A DNA stretch of 64,000 bases from Hordeum vulgare subsp. vulgare (GCF_904849725.1 NC_058522.1:231917084-231981083); one strand, 5' to 3'. Positions 35,108-47,315 are shown, counted from the stretch's first letter. Notes: a model not told the origin generated them from the letters alone. Numbers and translations: made by a program.

Positions 35108-36673
35108 TGATATGTCACCAACGTATCTATATACTTTTTATTGTTACATTTTGATATATTATTATTCTAGGATACTTTTTGGGTATTTATTTACCAATTA
35201 ATATTATTTTTGAGCACTAACCTATTAAACTATTGCCTAGTGCCACTTGTTGTTTTCTGCATGTTTTTTACTTTTTAGGTTTCCAATACCAAACGAAGTC
35301 CAATTGACCTGAAACTTTTTGGAGATTTTTTTCTGGACCAAAAGAAGACCAATGAGTATCCGAAGAAGGCTGGGACCACCCGAGGGCCCCACAAACCAAC
35401 ACGGAGTGACCTGGTGGGGCACGCCTTGATGGCTTGTTTGGCCATCGAGGCTATCCCGACTCTATTATTTGGCTTAGAAATTCTCATATATCCCAAAAAC
35501 TCTAAAGGTAGTCCCGAAACACTTTTTACGTCACCACAAGTCTCTATTCCACGGGAGGTCATCTGGAGATCCGTTCCAGCATCGTGTTAGAGTGGGGGTC
35601 AATTAAGAAGGGCCTATTCATCAACCTTGCTGCCCTCATGATAATGTGTGAGTAGTTCACCACACACCTACCGGTCCATGGCTAGTACCTAGATTGCAAT
35701 CTCTCTTTATCTCTTGATCTTCAATACAATTATCATTGCATATTCGCTTTGATCCATATGATGTAATCCTTTTGTGCGGTGCGTTTGTTGGGGTCTATTA
35801 ATTTTTTGTTTTATGTTCAGATTATTCATGATAAATATTTGAGTCTTCTCTGAATTCTAATATGATTCTTATGTGCATGATTATGATATCTACGTAATTC
35901 TCTCTGATCTCTTGAAATAGTTTGGCCAACTAGATTGACATTTCTTCGATGAGAGAGGTGCGTTGTAGTAGGTTCAACATGGCAAGTTTCTATATCCTAG
36001 TGACAGAAGGGCACAAGATGCATCTTTGTGTTGTTACTATTGAGGACAACACGATGGGATTTATTCATATTCTTGAGTATACTTTGTCTACATCATGTCA
36101 TCGTTCTCCATGCATTACTCTATTTTATTTAATACTCTAGATGCATGCTGGATAGCAGTCGATGAGTGGAGCAATTGTAAGAGGTGCAGGCAGGATTGGA
36201 TCTATTTAACTATGGACGTGATTCCTATATACACATGATCATTATCGTGCATATCACATAACTATCCTCTTTTTGATCAATTGCCCAATAGTAATTTGTT
36301 TACCCACCATATGTTGTTTTCATCTGAGATGCCACTAGGAAAAACTATGGCCCCCGGGTGCATTCACCATATATTTAGGAAACCTTCAATACCTTTCTGC
36401 CATTTACTTGTTTTCATTTTATCTTGCTATTAACAATTATCTACACATTTCACTTGCTTGCAAATAACAAGATCAAGGGGATTGACAACCCTTTTGCCTG
36501 CGTTGGGTGCAAGTTGTTTGTTCTTTTGTGTGCAGCCACTAAAGACGGTTGTTGTTGATATTCCTATTGGTTCGATAAACCATGGTTTCATAACTGAGGG
36601 AAATACATACCCACATTGTGTTGTGATAACCCGTTCCTCTTCACGGAAAACCCAATGCGGATCACAGATATCA
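35108..36673 (+). repeat. 3' LTR of W1
   Basis: This 1566-bp repeat of 20725-20813 plus 29974-31422 starts TGATATGTCACCAACG and ends CAGATATCA. Scattered substitutions and indels relative to the 5' LTR indicate an old insertion. Confidence 0.85.
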
Positions 36674-36678
36674 GTACT
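36674..36678 (+). repeat. Right target-site duplication of W1
   Basis: GTACT matches 20720-20724. The H gag frame resumes directly. Confidence 0.85.
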
Positions 36679-37845
36679 CTCGGCTGAACAAGGTCTTGAA
36701 GACCGATGTCACACCCATGTAGGCATCTGCTAACAAAATTCAATGCAGAGCTAGTCGCCGACCTGTCAGACCTACCCCCTAGATGTAGGGACATGCCGGT
36801 GCGGGAAAACCTTACTGCTCGACCGGCCTTACACCATCATGTCGAGGACCTCGTGGATTACCTGGATCCTCATGACGTTCGATGACACGTTGAGGCAAAT
36901 CGATCGCCTCCTTGGTCCATCTATGGCTCAAGAGGAGGCACGCTAGTCTAGCTCACCGGTTATGACACCTTCTTAGAGAGGAATGGTCATGCCCCAGATG
37001 AGGCCTATGCACGACTCTCTCCTAACCTCCGACGGGATACTGCCTGGTTCTGAGATCCATCCTACTCGATCTGCTTTAGAGATAGGGTAATGGAACATCA
37101 ATTTCTAGAAGGGTTTAAGCCCATCAATAGAGAATCATATGATGGCACCATAGAACCAGCATCGTGGATCAAAGATTTCCTTCTCCACATACACATGGAT
37201 AACGGAGATGACCTCCAGGCCATCAAATACTTGCCGCTCAAGCTCAAGGGGTCGTCTAGGCATTGAATATTGGGAAGACCTTGAAAATACCTTTAGGGAA
37301 AATTTCCAAGGTACATTTTGTTTGGCCTCCGTACGCCAATGACCTCAGTTGTGTTACCCAACAGCCACGCGAATCTTCTCGGGAATTCTGGAACAGGTTC
37401 CTTACTAAAAAGAACCAGATCATAGACTAATACGATGCGGAAGCCATCGCTTCATTCAAAAACTAATATCCGAGATGAATTTCTTGCCCGCAAGCTCCAC
37501 CAAGACAAGCTAGGGACCATGGGAGCCCTCACTTGCCTGAAGTACTCACAATGGTGAGACGGGCACTTCAGAAACACACAACGCCAATGGAAAGCCTCGA
37601 CATAGTAAAAACAAGCGCATGCATAAAAATGGCAGGAGCGACACAAAGGACACCATAGTTAATGCAGGGTTCACTGGATTGATCCGAACAGAAGGCAACC
37701 CTTTGAGGGAATAAGGATGGACCTAGCCAGCTAAATAAAATCCTGGATCAACCGTGCCATATTCATGGCACTCAGGATGAACAAGCAACCCATACCAACA
37801 GGAATTGTTGGATCTTCAAATAGGATGGCAAGGTAGTAGGATCTG
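36679..37845 (+). pseudogene. gag: Capsid part of degenerate gag of element H
   Basis: Translated pieces in more than one frame show a gypsy capsid. One piece (about 37105-37270) reads EGFKPINRESYDGTIEP, followed by SWIKDFLLHIHMDNGDD and AIKYLPLKLKGSSRH. Another, near 37480, has RDEFLARKLHQDKLG. Many stops and frameshifts are present, including TGA after SSRH near 37263. Gag would form the particle. Nothing of protease or pol remains before the break near 37845. It is continuous with 19584-20719 across the W1 insertion. Confidence 0.7.
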
Positions 37846-37849
37846 AAGT

Positions 37850-38342
37850 ACGTCTAGAGGGGGAGGTGATTAGACTACTTGACCAAATAAAAACTTTAGC
37901 TGTGTGCCAGTTTTAGCAATTATGGCAAGTCAAGTTCACCCTACACATGCATATCTAAGAGTATAACAACGGAAAGTAATGGCATGCAAATGTAAGTACA
38001 GGGTAGGGAAGGATGATCAAACGCAAAGGTTGACACAATTTTTTCTAGCGTGGTTCTGATAGGTAATGCTATCGTACGTCAATGTTAGTGGAGACTTTAA
38101 ACCATGGAGGGTAACAGGCGAGAGAGTACACGAAGGGCTCCACCCATGAAGGGTCCACGAAGAAGCAGCCTTGTCTATTCCACAATGTCTTACGTTCATG
38201 AAGGACTAGCCTCACTCGGGATAGATCTTCATGAAGTAAGCGCTCTCCTTGCCCTTACAAACTTCTTGGTTCAACTCCACAACACGAAGTAGGAGGCTCC
38301 CAAGCGATAGAACGATGAACTCCTTGCTCTTGTGCCTCTCAA
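37850..38342 (-). mobile_element. Fragment of a U2-family LTR
   Basis: This closely follows the U2 LTR at 38696-39240 (GTCTAGAGGGGGAGGTGATTAG, GGGCTCCACCC, CACAACACGAAGTAGGAGGCT). Its TG end is mutated, and about 55 bases corresponding to 39160-39215 are missing. It is the terminal third of a U2 LTR. Strand is assigned by homology. Confidence 0.7.
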
Positions 38343-38695
38343 GTTTCCAGTTTATCTCAGCTATATCCTCGGAGATGGAGCTCGGAGACGAGGTAGATAT
38401 TTGCGAACAAAGATTCATCTTCTATATAAGGACCCACGACCAAATTAATAACATGGGACGAACGCCTCATTACGCTAGGTAGCGCCTTGGTGGCTATGCA
38501 CCAAGCTCCTACTTCTATGTGTAACCTACGTTGTTTCCTTGAAACCAGACTTAGGCTCTGGGGCTACTCATTGACCAGGACATCTAGAAGGCCATAAAAC
38601 ATGTCTTCACACAAACACGTGAATTTTCAATTTAAAAGTGAAACAAAACATATTTTGCACAAGGGTAAAAAAGAGTACATGTAGGATAAAAAGAA
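38343..38695. other. Unassigned spacer
   Basis: About 350 bases do not match any other part of the window that I can see. It contains TTCTATATAAGGACCC (TATA-like, about 38419-38434) and CTTAGGCTCTGGGGCTACTC, a phrase I associate with gypsy LTRs, so it may be an LTR scrap. No coding region is supported. Confidence 0.35.
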
Positions 38696-40197
38696 TGTCT
38701 AGAAGGGGGTGATTAGACTAATTGACAAGATCCTTTTTTTGCCTTTTCCCAATTTTACTTGGGAGGCAGCTTTGGCAGTTATAGGAAGTCAAGTACACCC
38801 TACACATGCAGTTCTAAGATTGTAGCGGTGGAAAGTAAAACATGCAAGTGTAAAGTAAAGGAGTAAGGTAGGGAGATCAAACGCATAAGGTTGACACAAC
38901 AATTTTTGGCATGGTCCGATAGGTGGTGTTATCGTACGTCCATGTTAGTGGAGATTTCAACCGACGGAGGGTAACATCTGCGAGAGTCCACGGAGGGCTC
39001 CACCCTCGAAGGGTCCACAAAGAAGCGGCCTTGTCTATTCCACCACGGCTTCTGCCCATGGAGGACTAGACTTACTCATGGTATATCTTCATGAAGTAGG
39101 CGATCTCCTTGCCTTTACAAACATCTTGGTTCAACTCCACAACACGAAGTAGGAGGCTTCCAAGCGACACTTAACCAATCTAGGAGGCACCACCCTGCAA
39201 AAGGTAATAGATGGGGTAAATCAATGAACTCCTTGCTCTTGTGCTTCTAAAGATAGTCTCCTCAACACAAAATCACTCTCTCGTAGAATATGCATGGGTA
39301 GGAGAGGTTGATTTGGTTGAAAGCGGTTGGGGAGGCTAGAGATCAAGATTCAAATGAATTCAGTGGAATATCTTGGTCTCAACACATGAGTAGGTGATTC
39401 TCTCTCAGAAAATGGATCTGGATATGAAGTGTGTGTTCTTAGTGCTTCTCCCACGAATGAGAGGTGAGTGAAGGGGTATATATAGGCAGCACACAAAAGC
39501 CAACCTTTACACACAAAGTGGTAAACTCAGTGACACTAAAGTTGGAAACTCGGTGGTACCAATTAGCACAAAAGGTGTGAACTTTTGAATCTCAGTGAGA
39601 CCGATATATGAAACTCGGTGGCACCGAAAAGGTGGCTAACGTTCAGATAGCCAAACTCGGTGGGACCGATACTCAAACTCGGAAATTTCGATTTTGTGTA
39701 TCAAGGCACCCAAAAGTTGGTCACCCAAACTCAATATCACCGATATGGATTCGGCTGCACCAATTTGGTGGAAATGGCTAGGGTTTTTTTTCTGAGGTCA
39801 AACTCGATGGGTACGAAATATGAAAGTTGGTGACACCGAATTTGTGTATTTGGAAATTGATAGAATAGTTATGTGGGAAAAATGACTCAGTATTTTGGTG
39901 CCTAACTTAGAGCACTTTTGAGCAATCAGTTCATTTAACTACCTCACCCCCTTTCAATAGTATTGGATTTCCTATGGACTCAAATGTGATTTCTCACAAA
40001 TATAAAATGAATAGTCTTCTAGCTTGAAGTTTGAGCCAATATTATTACTTTATTGCATCAAGGGAAATTTCCACATAACCCTTTAACCAAAGCATCTTTT
40101 GAACTTTCCTGAAATATACTTGAGAAACAAAGTAGTCCAATGATGCTTATGTTGTGATCAATTATCAAAATCGCCCTAGGGAGAAATTGTGCTTTCA
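38696..40197 (-). mobile_element. Full 3' LTR of a minus-strand U2 element (copy A)
   Basis: The plus strand reads TGTCTAGAAGGGGGTG at the left and GTGCTTTCA at the right, giving 1502 bp with TG...CA ends. The polypurine tract on the right puts the element on the minus strand. A palindromic TATATATA at 39477-39484 sits where a TATA box would be expected. A cluster of ACTCGGTGG-ACCGA phrases (about 39530-39850) is characteristic and recurs near 60480-61150 inside copy B. Confidence 0.75.
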
Positions 40198-40919
40198 ATC
40201 TCCCCCTTTTTGGTAACTGATGACAACATATAGATCAAAGCTTCGACAAAAGATAGAATCAATGATTAGCATCAACGCTTTGAGAAGTATGTGAAAATCA
40301 AGAGCTCCTCCTAAATTTGTGCATTATTTAAAATTTGCGTTTGAATGCAAATGCACAATCAATTAGGATCATGGGTCACTCATCCATGTCACATACATCT
40401 TGCTGGTGCTAAACAAGATAAGAATGAATAGTAAGCACATGACACCAACAATATTAGTGAGTGAACATCACAAGGATAGCCAAAAGATAGTAATGTAGCA
40501 TCACACAAGATAAAGCGTATGATCACATACAAGATAAAGTCATCCAAACGATCAAAGTTTTGAAACCAAACGAGAGCAAATAAAAACCAAAAGCTCTCTC
40601 TCACACGAAGTCTATGATATCTACATTTCTCCCCCTTTGGCAACAAGTTACCAAAAATTTCAAAAAGTGTAGAACTACTCGTCTCTTTGGGCAGCTGATT
40701 ATGGAGTCGAGAGAAGAGCGTCTCCAAAGTCTTCTGCAGAATGTCCTAGAGCTGGAGGAGTAGATACTGGAGGTGCCTGAGTTGACGCTGGAGGTGGAAC
40801 TGAAGGTGCAGATGCTTGAGCCGATGAAGTCTGTCGTGCCTCCAGAGCAAGTACAACAGTAGATCTAGGATTGGTGCTGAACTGAGTGGTAGTGTGAGGA
40901 GGTGACTCTTCATCATCAT
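40198..40919 (-). mobile_element. 3' internal remnant of U2 copy A
   Basis: The minus-strand polypurine tract AAAAAGGGGGAGAT (40198-40211) is followed by sequence homologous to 57762-58480 of copy B, up to the GGAGGTGACTCTTCATCATCATC block, where homology stops abruptly at about 40919. The rest of copy A is gone. No coding sequence remains. Confidence 0.7.
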
Positions 40920-41060
40920 CTTACGTCAAGATTCCTCCGCAGAGCATAGAAAAGGAGAAAAAAGAATCCTAGTCTCCGATATATAACTAGAATCAAAGCA
41001 GTCTTTCACTAGACTCAACTCGGCCAAGTTCGATCAATGAAGGGGGCTATTAGGTCGGTA

Positions 41061-41074
41061 CTGCTCTGATACCA
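41061..41074 (-). other. Primer-binding site, tRNA-Met type
   Basis: The minus strand reads TGGTATCAGAGCAG, a perfect initiator tRNA-Met primer site, three bases from the LTR end at 41078. Confidence 0.85.
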
Positions 41075-41373
41075 ACTTGTAATGCCCAAGATGATCCTAT
41101 CCTTATTTTGTCACGAGGGCCTCGACGGGGATAGAAGCGCATCTTGTCGTTTCACAAGAATGGATATCGTTACAAGTACATGTACTGAAGAGGTGAGTAT
41201 ATGGAATTGGCTTACACTCGCCACAAGCTAAAACAATGTCACATCAATACAACAACATATTAAATCATCACGTAGAAGATCAGGGTTCGACTACATACAA
41301 AAACAAACGATAAAAGAATGACGTCCATCCTTGCTATCCTAGGCTACCATCCTGGAACCCATCCTAGATCGAT

Positions 41374-41394
41374 GAAGAAGAAGAAGAAGAAGAA
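41374..41394. repeat. (GAA)7 microsatellite
   Basis: Seven GAA units lie in the gypsy LTR. Confidence 0.9.
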
Positions 41395-43018
41395 ACTCCA
41401 AATAGAACAATCATCGCCCTCACGTCAAAGTATCGCTTTACCTGTACGTGCAACTAGTGTTGTAGTAATTTCTGAGCCACATGAACTCAGCAATCTCATT
41501 TCCAAAGGTATCAAGACTAGCAAAGCTTAGTGGGTGAGGTACGGTTAAGTGGTGAGGCTGCAGCAAGCGACTAAGCATTTATTTGAGGTGGCTAAGTTAC
41601 GAGTACAAGATTAGAAGGGGGATGATCTACACATAATGGACTTGAACTAATAACGATCAAATGAATGATCCTGAACACCTACTTATGTCAAATATAACCC
41701 CACCGTGTCCTCGATCGGAGAAGGAGCTCATGAAAGAGACAATCACGGTTACACACTCAGTTGGCATATTTTAATTAAGCTTACTTCAAATTATTTAGAA
41801 CCGGATGTTAAACAAAGTTTCCAAGTTTTCCACATAACCGCGGGCATGGCTTTCCAAAAGATTTAACCCTACAAGGGTGCTCCAACTAGTCCATCACAAA
41901 TTACCACAAGCCTAATAGAAAACCTCGATCACGGAACTCGTGATCTCCTCGGATTCCTTAGTGGAAAAACCTCAACTCTGAGATAGCCCAAAGAATCACC
42001 GGAATCCCGATGCACAAGATATTTCGTAAAAGGTAAAATTGATCTAGCATGGCCACCCGACGGGTCGATGAACCCGATAGGAGCCGCATATCTCGTTCTC
42101 AGGACACAACGGATAAGCGACGCGTACGGTGGCCTGATAGATGTCACCCAAGTTGCCCTGGGTTGGCCCCGCACAGTGCAATATTATGGACCAACACTCA
42201 TGGGGAGCACTAGTCCGGGGGTTGATTAAGTATCCTTGGGTTAATTACTCCCTATGCGGTCCATTAGTTATTAGGCAAATAGTACGAAAGTTGGGCCTTG
42301 CCAGACAAGCTTTAACTAAGACGAATTATCAAGGGGGTCCCCGTAACAACCCCGATCGTGTTAGGAGCGCTCAAATATGGAACATAACACCGGTAGCCGA
42401 AACTAAGGCGGCAAAGGTGGAACAAAACACCAGGCTAGAAGGCCGAGCCTTCCACCTTTTACCAAGTATATAGGTGCATTAAATTAAATAGCAATTAATA
42501 TAGTGATATAACAAGGAACCCATGTTTTCACATGGAATCATTTGCACCTGCAAGTAGCAACGCTATCCAATGGTTAAGGAAGCGGTAACATAGCCAATCA
42601 GTGGTTCGCTAGGTTGTAGTAAGGTTGAAGGTTTTCATGGAAATGTTGGGAGGATTATTAAACATGTGGTAGGCATCGAGGCATAGCGATAGAAACGAAA
42701 CATCTAGCATGGAAATGATAGTAATGGTATCTAGGGAAATGATCATCTTGCCTATGATCCCTCTTGGAAGAAGAACGTCTCCGTAAAGCACACGAACCGA
42801 CGTAGTCGAATGGATCCTCACATTCCGAAGCGGTTCGGAACTCTATCGAGAAGAAGCAAATCGGAAACAAGAATCAACACACGATATTCACCAATGCACA
42901 TGGACGACATGATGCACAATCTAATATGATGCATGTCCATTTCAATTATGCAAGGCATGGCATGGCATTTCACAACAATCAAACCCTATACATTAAGTGA
43001 AGCTCAATATGCAATGAT

Positions 43019-44312
43019 GTATCTGCAGCAAAGTATCAGTAGCAGAGTAGTGTGATAGCAACAGTAGCAATGGTAACAGTAGCAGCAGTGACAACAGTAG
43101 CAGTAACAGTAGCAGCAGTGACAACAGTAGTAACAGAGTAACAGTAGCAACAGTGATAGCAGTAGCGGCAAAGTAACGTAGCAAGGACCAGTAGGAATAA
43201 CTCGTAGGCATAGGATCGGTGATGGATAATTATGCCGGATGATATTCATCATGCAACAGTTATAACACGGAGAGATATGTAACTAGCTCTAGTTCGTCAA
43301 TGTAATGTAGGCATGTATTCCGTATATAGTTATACGTGCTTAGGAAAAAGAACTTGCATGACATCTATTGTCCATCCCTCCCGTGGCAGCGGGGTCCTAA
43401 TGGAAACTACGGGATATTAAGGTTCTCCTTTTAATAGAGAATCGGAACAAAGCATTAGCACTCAGTGAATACATGAACTCCTCATACTATGGTCATCTCC
43501 GGGAGTGGTTCCGGCTATTGTCACACCGGGGTTGCCGGGTCATAACACATAGTAGGTGACTACAACTTGCAAGATAGGATCAAGAATACACATATATTGA
43601 CGAGAACATAATAGGTTTAGATCTGAAATCATGGCACTCGGGCCCTAGTGACAAGCATTAAGCATAGCAAAGTAGTAGCAACATCAATCTGAGAACATAG
43701 TGGATACTAGGGATCAATCCCCATCAAAACTAACTCGATTACATGATAGATCTCATCCAACCCATCACCGTCCAGCAAGCATACGATGAGATTACTCACG
43801 AATGGTGAAGAGCATCATGGGATTGGCGATGAAGGAAGTTTGGTGATGACGATGGCGATGATCTCCCCTCTCCATAGCCCAGAACAGACTCCAGATCAGC
43901 CCTCCAGAGAAAGAACAGGTGGTGGCGGCGCCTCCATATCATAAAACGCGATGAAATCTTCTCCTTGATTTTTTTCGGACGAAAGGGACTAAATAGAGCT
44001 GGAGTTGGAGGCGGCGGAGCTCCGAGGGCCCCACAAGCCTGCTATGCGCGACCAGGGGGGTCGCGCCTGGTGAGCTTGTGGGCTCCTCGCTCCACCCCTC
44101 CGGTTGATTCTTGCGCCAGTATTTTTTATATATTCCACAAAAAATCCTCGTAAATTTCCAGGCCATTCCGAGAACTTTTATTTCTACGAAAAACAACACC
44201 ATGGCAATTCTGCTGAGTGTTAGTCCGGGTTAGTTCCATTCAAATCATGCAAATTAGAGTCCAAAACAAGGGCAAAAGAGTTTGGAAAAGTAGATACGAC
44301 GGAGACGTATCA
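43019..44312 (-). repeat. Truncated 3' LTR of S2
   Basis: It matches 50940-52241. Alignment starts at TATCTGCAGCAAAGTATCAG, and the outer ~147 bases present in the 5' LTR are missing. A simple repeat of GTAGCA/ACAGTAGCAG units spans about 43040-43190. Confidence 0.85.
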
Positions 44313-46225
44313 ACTCCCCCAAGCTTAAAGCCTTGCTTGTCCTCAAGAAATTCAGTTGACAAACTGAAAGAGACAAAAGAAAAACTTTTACGAACTCCGT
44401 TTGATCTTGTTGTTGCAATTATGTCTAACTCATATTCAGATTTTCAGCAAGATCATAAGCTAACCACATAAGCAATGACATTTAGGTCTCATGGCAAACT
44501 CATATCAATGGCATAATCAACTAGCGAGCAGTAATAATGAGTTTCAAATGTCAACACTTCAATCAAAACAATCATGAAGCAATACAAACAGATGGTATCT
44601 CGCTAGCTCTTTCTGAGACCGCAAAACATAAGTGCAGAGCACCTTCAAAGACCAAGGGCTGACTGAACATTGTAATTCATGGCAAAGAAGATCCAGTCAC
44701 AGTCATACTCAATAACAATTAAAAGCAAAGCATAGAAATGATAGAGGTGCTCTGTAATTGGTGCTTTTTGAAAGAAGAGGATGACTTAACAGAAACATAA
44801 ATAGACATGCCCTTCGTAGAGGGAAGCATTGATTTGTACAGGTGCCAGAGCTCAAGCTTTGAAGGCAGAGATAAAAAAAATTGGGTGGCATGCTTTCATT
44901 GTCAACGCAATGACCAAGAGTTTTCACCATCTTCCATGCTACACATACTATAGGCGGTTCCCAAACAGAAAAGTAAAGTTTTGACTCCCCACCACCGATC
45001 AATCACACTCCACGACTAGCCGAATACTCGGGTGCTGTCAATACCAACAACAATCTATGGGGAGTTTTGTTTGCAATTACCGGCCCCTTTCTCGTGAATG
45101 CTAGTGAATAAACACATATCGAGGATAACACGCCTAGCATGGAAGATACTAATTGCCCCTTGTCACCACATGAGCGGTCCGGGCATGCAAAACAGATTAT
45201 TTCTTGAAGGTTTAGAGAGTGGCACATGCAAATTTACTTGGAACGGCAGGTAGATACCGCATATAGGCAGGTATGGTGGACTCATATGGAACAACTTTGG
45301 GTTTATGGAAGTGGATGCACAAGTAGTATTCCCGCTTAGTACAAGTGAAGGCTAGCAAATGACTACGAAGCGACCAACTAGAGAGCGACAACAGTCATCA
45401 AAATGCATTGAAATTAACCAACATTTAGTGCAAACATGAGTAGGATATAAATCACCATGAACATGAATATCATAGAGGCTATGTTGATTTTGTTTCAACT
45501 ACATGCATGAACATGTGCCAAGTCAAGCCACTTGAATCATTCAAAGGAGGATACCATCCTATCACACTACACCATAAGCATCTCAAAATTCATGTTGGCA
45601 TCCAAGACAAACCATTATAAGCTCCTAGCTAATTAAGCATGGCATCACAAACTATGATCTCTAAGTTGTCATTGCAAACATGTTTCTCTCCCAACAAAGA
45701 TGAATCTGGAACCATGAGCTAGTCATATTTACAAAAACAAAATATATCGAGTTCATACCAGCTTTTCCAGGCACAGTCACTTCATCATATATCGTCATTA
45801 TTGCCTTTCACTTGCACGATCGAATGATGTGCACAATAATAAGAGTGCTCGTGCATTGGACTACGCTGGAATCTACAAGGAAACACAAAGGAGAAGACAA
45901 AGTGATATCGCTCTTTGACAGATAAACAGATATGCATGCGAGAGCCACTAAAATTGTAACCATGGTCTTCTACCTTGACCCAAAGAAAAAGAAAACTATT
46001 TACATGGGAAAGGTCCCAACAAGCAAAAGAAGAAAAGGAAATATTTTTGGGTTTTCTCAAACTAGACAAACACACGAGAAGAAAACAAGAAAAATAAATA
46101 AACTAGCATGGATGATACAGTGGCAAGGTGTAAACACCGACTATCGAAGTGAAAGTGCAAGCAAGAATATAAAGTCGGTGAGAAACACGTACTCCCCCAA
46201 GTTTAGGCTTTTGGCTTAAGTTGGT
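44313..46225 (-). other. 3' non-coding region and polypurine tract of S2
   Basis: The polypurine tract GCTTGGGGGAGT (minus strand, about 44313-44325) abuts the LTR. 44313-45230 matches S1 13091-13928. 45230-46225 has no S1 counterpart and no recognisable domain. A second CTTGGGGGAGT-like phrase lies at about 46194-46204, just past the ORF end, so this part may reflect an internal duplication or an S1 deletion. Confidence 0.65.
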
Positions 46226-47299
46226 CTACTCCCAAGGAGGGAAATAACCGTCTCCGGGGTACTCCGGAGTGTACTGAGGGTGCTACTGCTGTGTGAGCTC
46301 CTTTGGCCCCCACTGATAAACTAGCGTCTGGTACTCGACTGGTAGCTCGGGCACGGGTGCCTGTGGTGGTGCTATGCCCCAATTTGCGTAGATGTCCGAG
46401 GGCATAATAATGTACCTGCCTATATGAAGATTGAACAAAGAAGGAGCAGGCAAGGTAATAGGCTCACGAGTAACCTGACTAAATACCAGGTTCTAAATCA
46501 TCCTCTTATTTATATCTTTATCAAGAAAGTCATGGCGAACCATGCTATCATAATATAGATATCTCTCAGGAAGAAGAATCTCTTCTTCCTCGTGCAGTCT
46601 AATAGGTATCTCAAAATGTCTGGCAAGATGGGTAGCATAGATACCTCCATAAACAACGCCTTTAGAACGGTTCGTGTTCAACTGTTGAGCCACTATAGAG
46701 CCCAAGCTATAAGTTTTATCATTATAAAGGGCTTCGCGCAAAACCGCAAGATCTGGGGAGCTAAGGGCTCCAGCTTTCCCACGGCCAATCAAACATTTTC
46801 CCACGAATAATGAGAAGTACCAAAGCGCGGTAAAATGTATGCTAGCAGCTCTAGCGCAAGACACTCCTCTCTCCTCTCCCACAACAATAGTATCAATGAA
46901 AGCCTCCAAGTCCTGTGGACGAGATTCATGAATATCCCCAACATAAGGTAATTTGCAAACATTGCAAAAATCCTGAAGTTACATGCGCTGGGGGATATCA
47001 TATAACTTGAAATCAACCATAGGAGGATTATTCCTTGGATAGAAATTAAAGCTTTGCACGGAAATATTAGTGAAGAGGAGGTATTGCGGACACTTATCTT
47101 CAACGAAGGCGGTAAGGCCTGCGTTCTCCACCAAGTAGTAGAAGTCCTCATAAAGTCCGGCGGCGCGTAAGAACACATCGCTTGGCCACTCGCATGCTCG
47201 AACTTCTGCAACTCGGGGGACCAGATACTTGGGTTTCTTCTTCTCATTTTCATCATCCTTGGGGTCACGGCTTGAAGAGCCTCTTAAGAACCTCCTCAT
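46226..47299 (-). pseudogene. Second ORF of S2, putative plant transposon protein
   Basis: The frame starts MRRFLRGSSSRDPKD at 47299 and stays in one phase to 46226, with in-frame stops near 46979 (after DIPQRM), near 46493 (after NKRMI) and near 46290. Conserved points shared with S1 12051-13090 are ACEWPSDVF, GGIYATHLARHFEIPIR and the downstream PITLPAPSLF region. The full phase is about 358 codons. It ends in a Pro-rich tail with PVEYQTLVYQWGPKEL and a final aromatic PPWE. The role is unknown; in Athila-lineage elements an ORF of this kind lies near the 3' end. It follows the LTR-like module at 47316-47940. Confidence 0.7.
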
Positions 47300-47315
47300 C
47301 TTTTCCTTTTTCTAT

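Larger units (their letters stand above)
20725..36673 (+). mobile_element. WHAM-like Athila-lineage element W1, split by a G1 element
   Basis: The 5' LTR occupies 20725-20813 plus 29974-31422 (1538 bp without the insertion) and the 3' LTR 35108-36673 (1566 bp). Exact GTACT duplications flank the element. The LTRs start (A/T)GATA(C/T)GTC and end ATATCA or GTATCA, and they differ noticeably, so the insertion is old. The primer site lies at 31434-31450, 11 bases after the LTR. The internal domain is 3.7 kb with only a gag-like ORF (31587-32243) and no pol, so the element is non-autonomous. It inserted into the gag of element H. Confidence 0.87.
17433..37845 (+). mobile_element. Degenerate gypsy element H, split by two nested insertions
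   Basis: The 5' LTR begins TGTCATGGTGTCCTGGATTA (17433) and ends TCACACCGACA (19471). It is 489 bp long once the solo LTR at 17680-19224 and one target repeat are removed. A primer-site-like CTGGTGCTTTAATTGAGAG follows at 19472. A degenerate gag runs 19584-20719 and resumes at 36679-37845 beyond the WHAM-like insertion. The element is lost at 37845 without pol or 3' LTR, where a fragment of family U2 begins. Confidence 0.72.
40920..43018 (-). mobile_element. Minus-strand gypsy fragment with PBS and LTR
   Basis: On the minus strand the LTR ends GGGCATTACA at 41078 and is followed three bases later by a tRNA-Met primer site, so this is a 5' LTR of at least 1.94 kb. Only about 140 bases of internal domain remain (40920-41060), and the LTR start is lost at the junction with S2 at 43018/43019. 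No coding region is supported. A (GAA)7 run lies at 41374-41394, and CCTTCCACCTTTTACCAAG near 42450 is a phrase typical of this LTR type. Confidence 0.7.

Noticed and set aside
38104..38482. Small plus-strand open frames in the U2 LTR fragment and neighbouring spacer
   Set aside because: They lie in LTR sequence repeated at 38940-39130, where the frame is not kept.
43040..43190. Regularly spaced short repeats that could suggest a CRISPR-like array
   Set aside because: The units are 6-12 bases with no unique spacers, lie in an LTR, and the genome is eukaryotic.
42993..43252. Poly-Leu/Cys open frames, also at 50770-51173 and 8644-8847
   Set aside because: At 43 and 51 kb they come from the GTAGCA-type simple repeat in Sabrina-like LTRs; at 8644 the frame is a shadow of gag.
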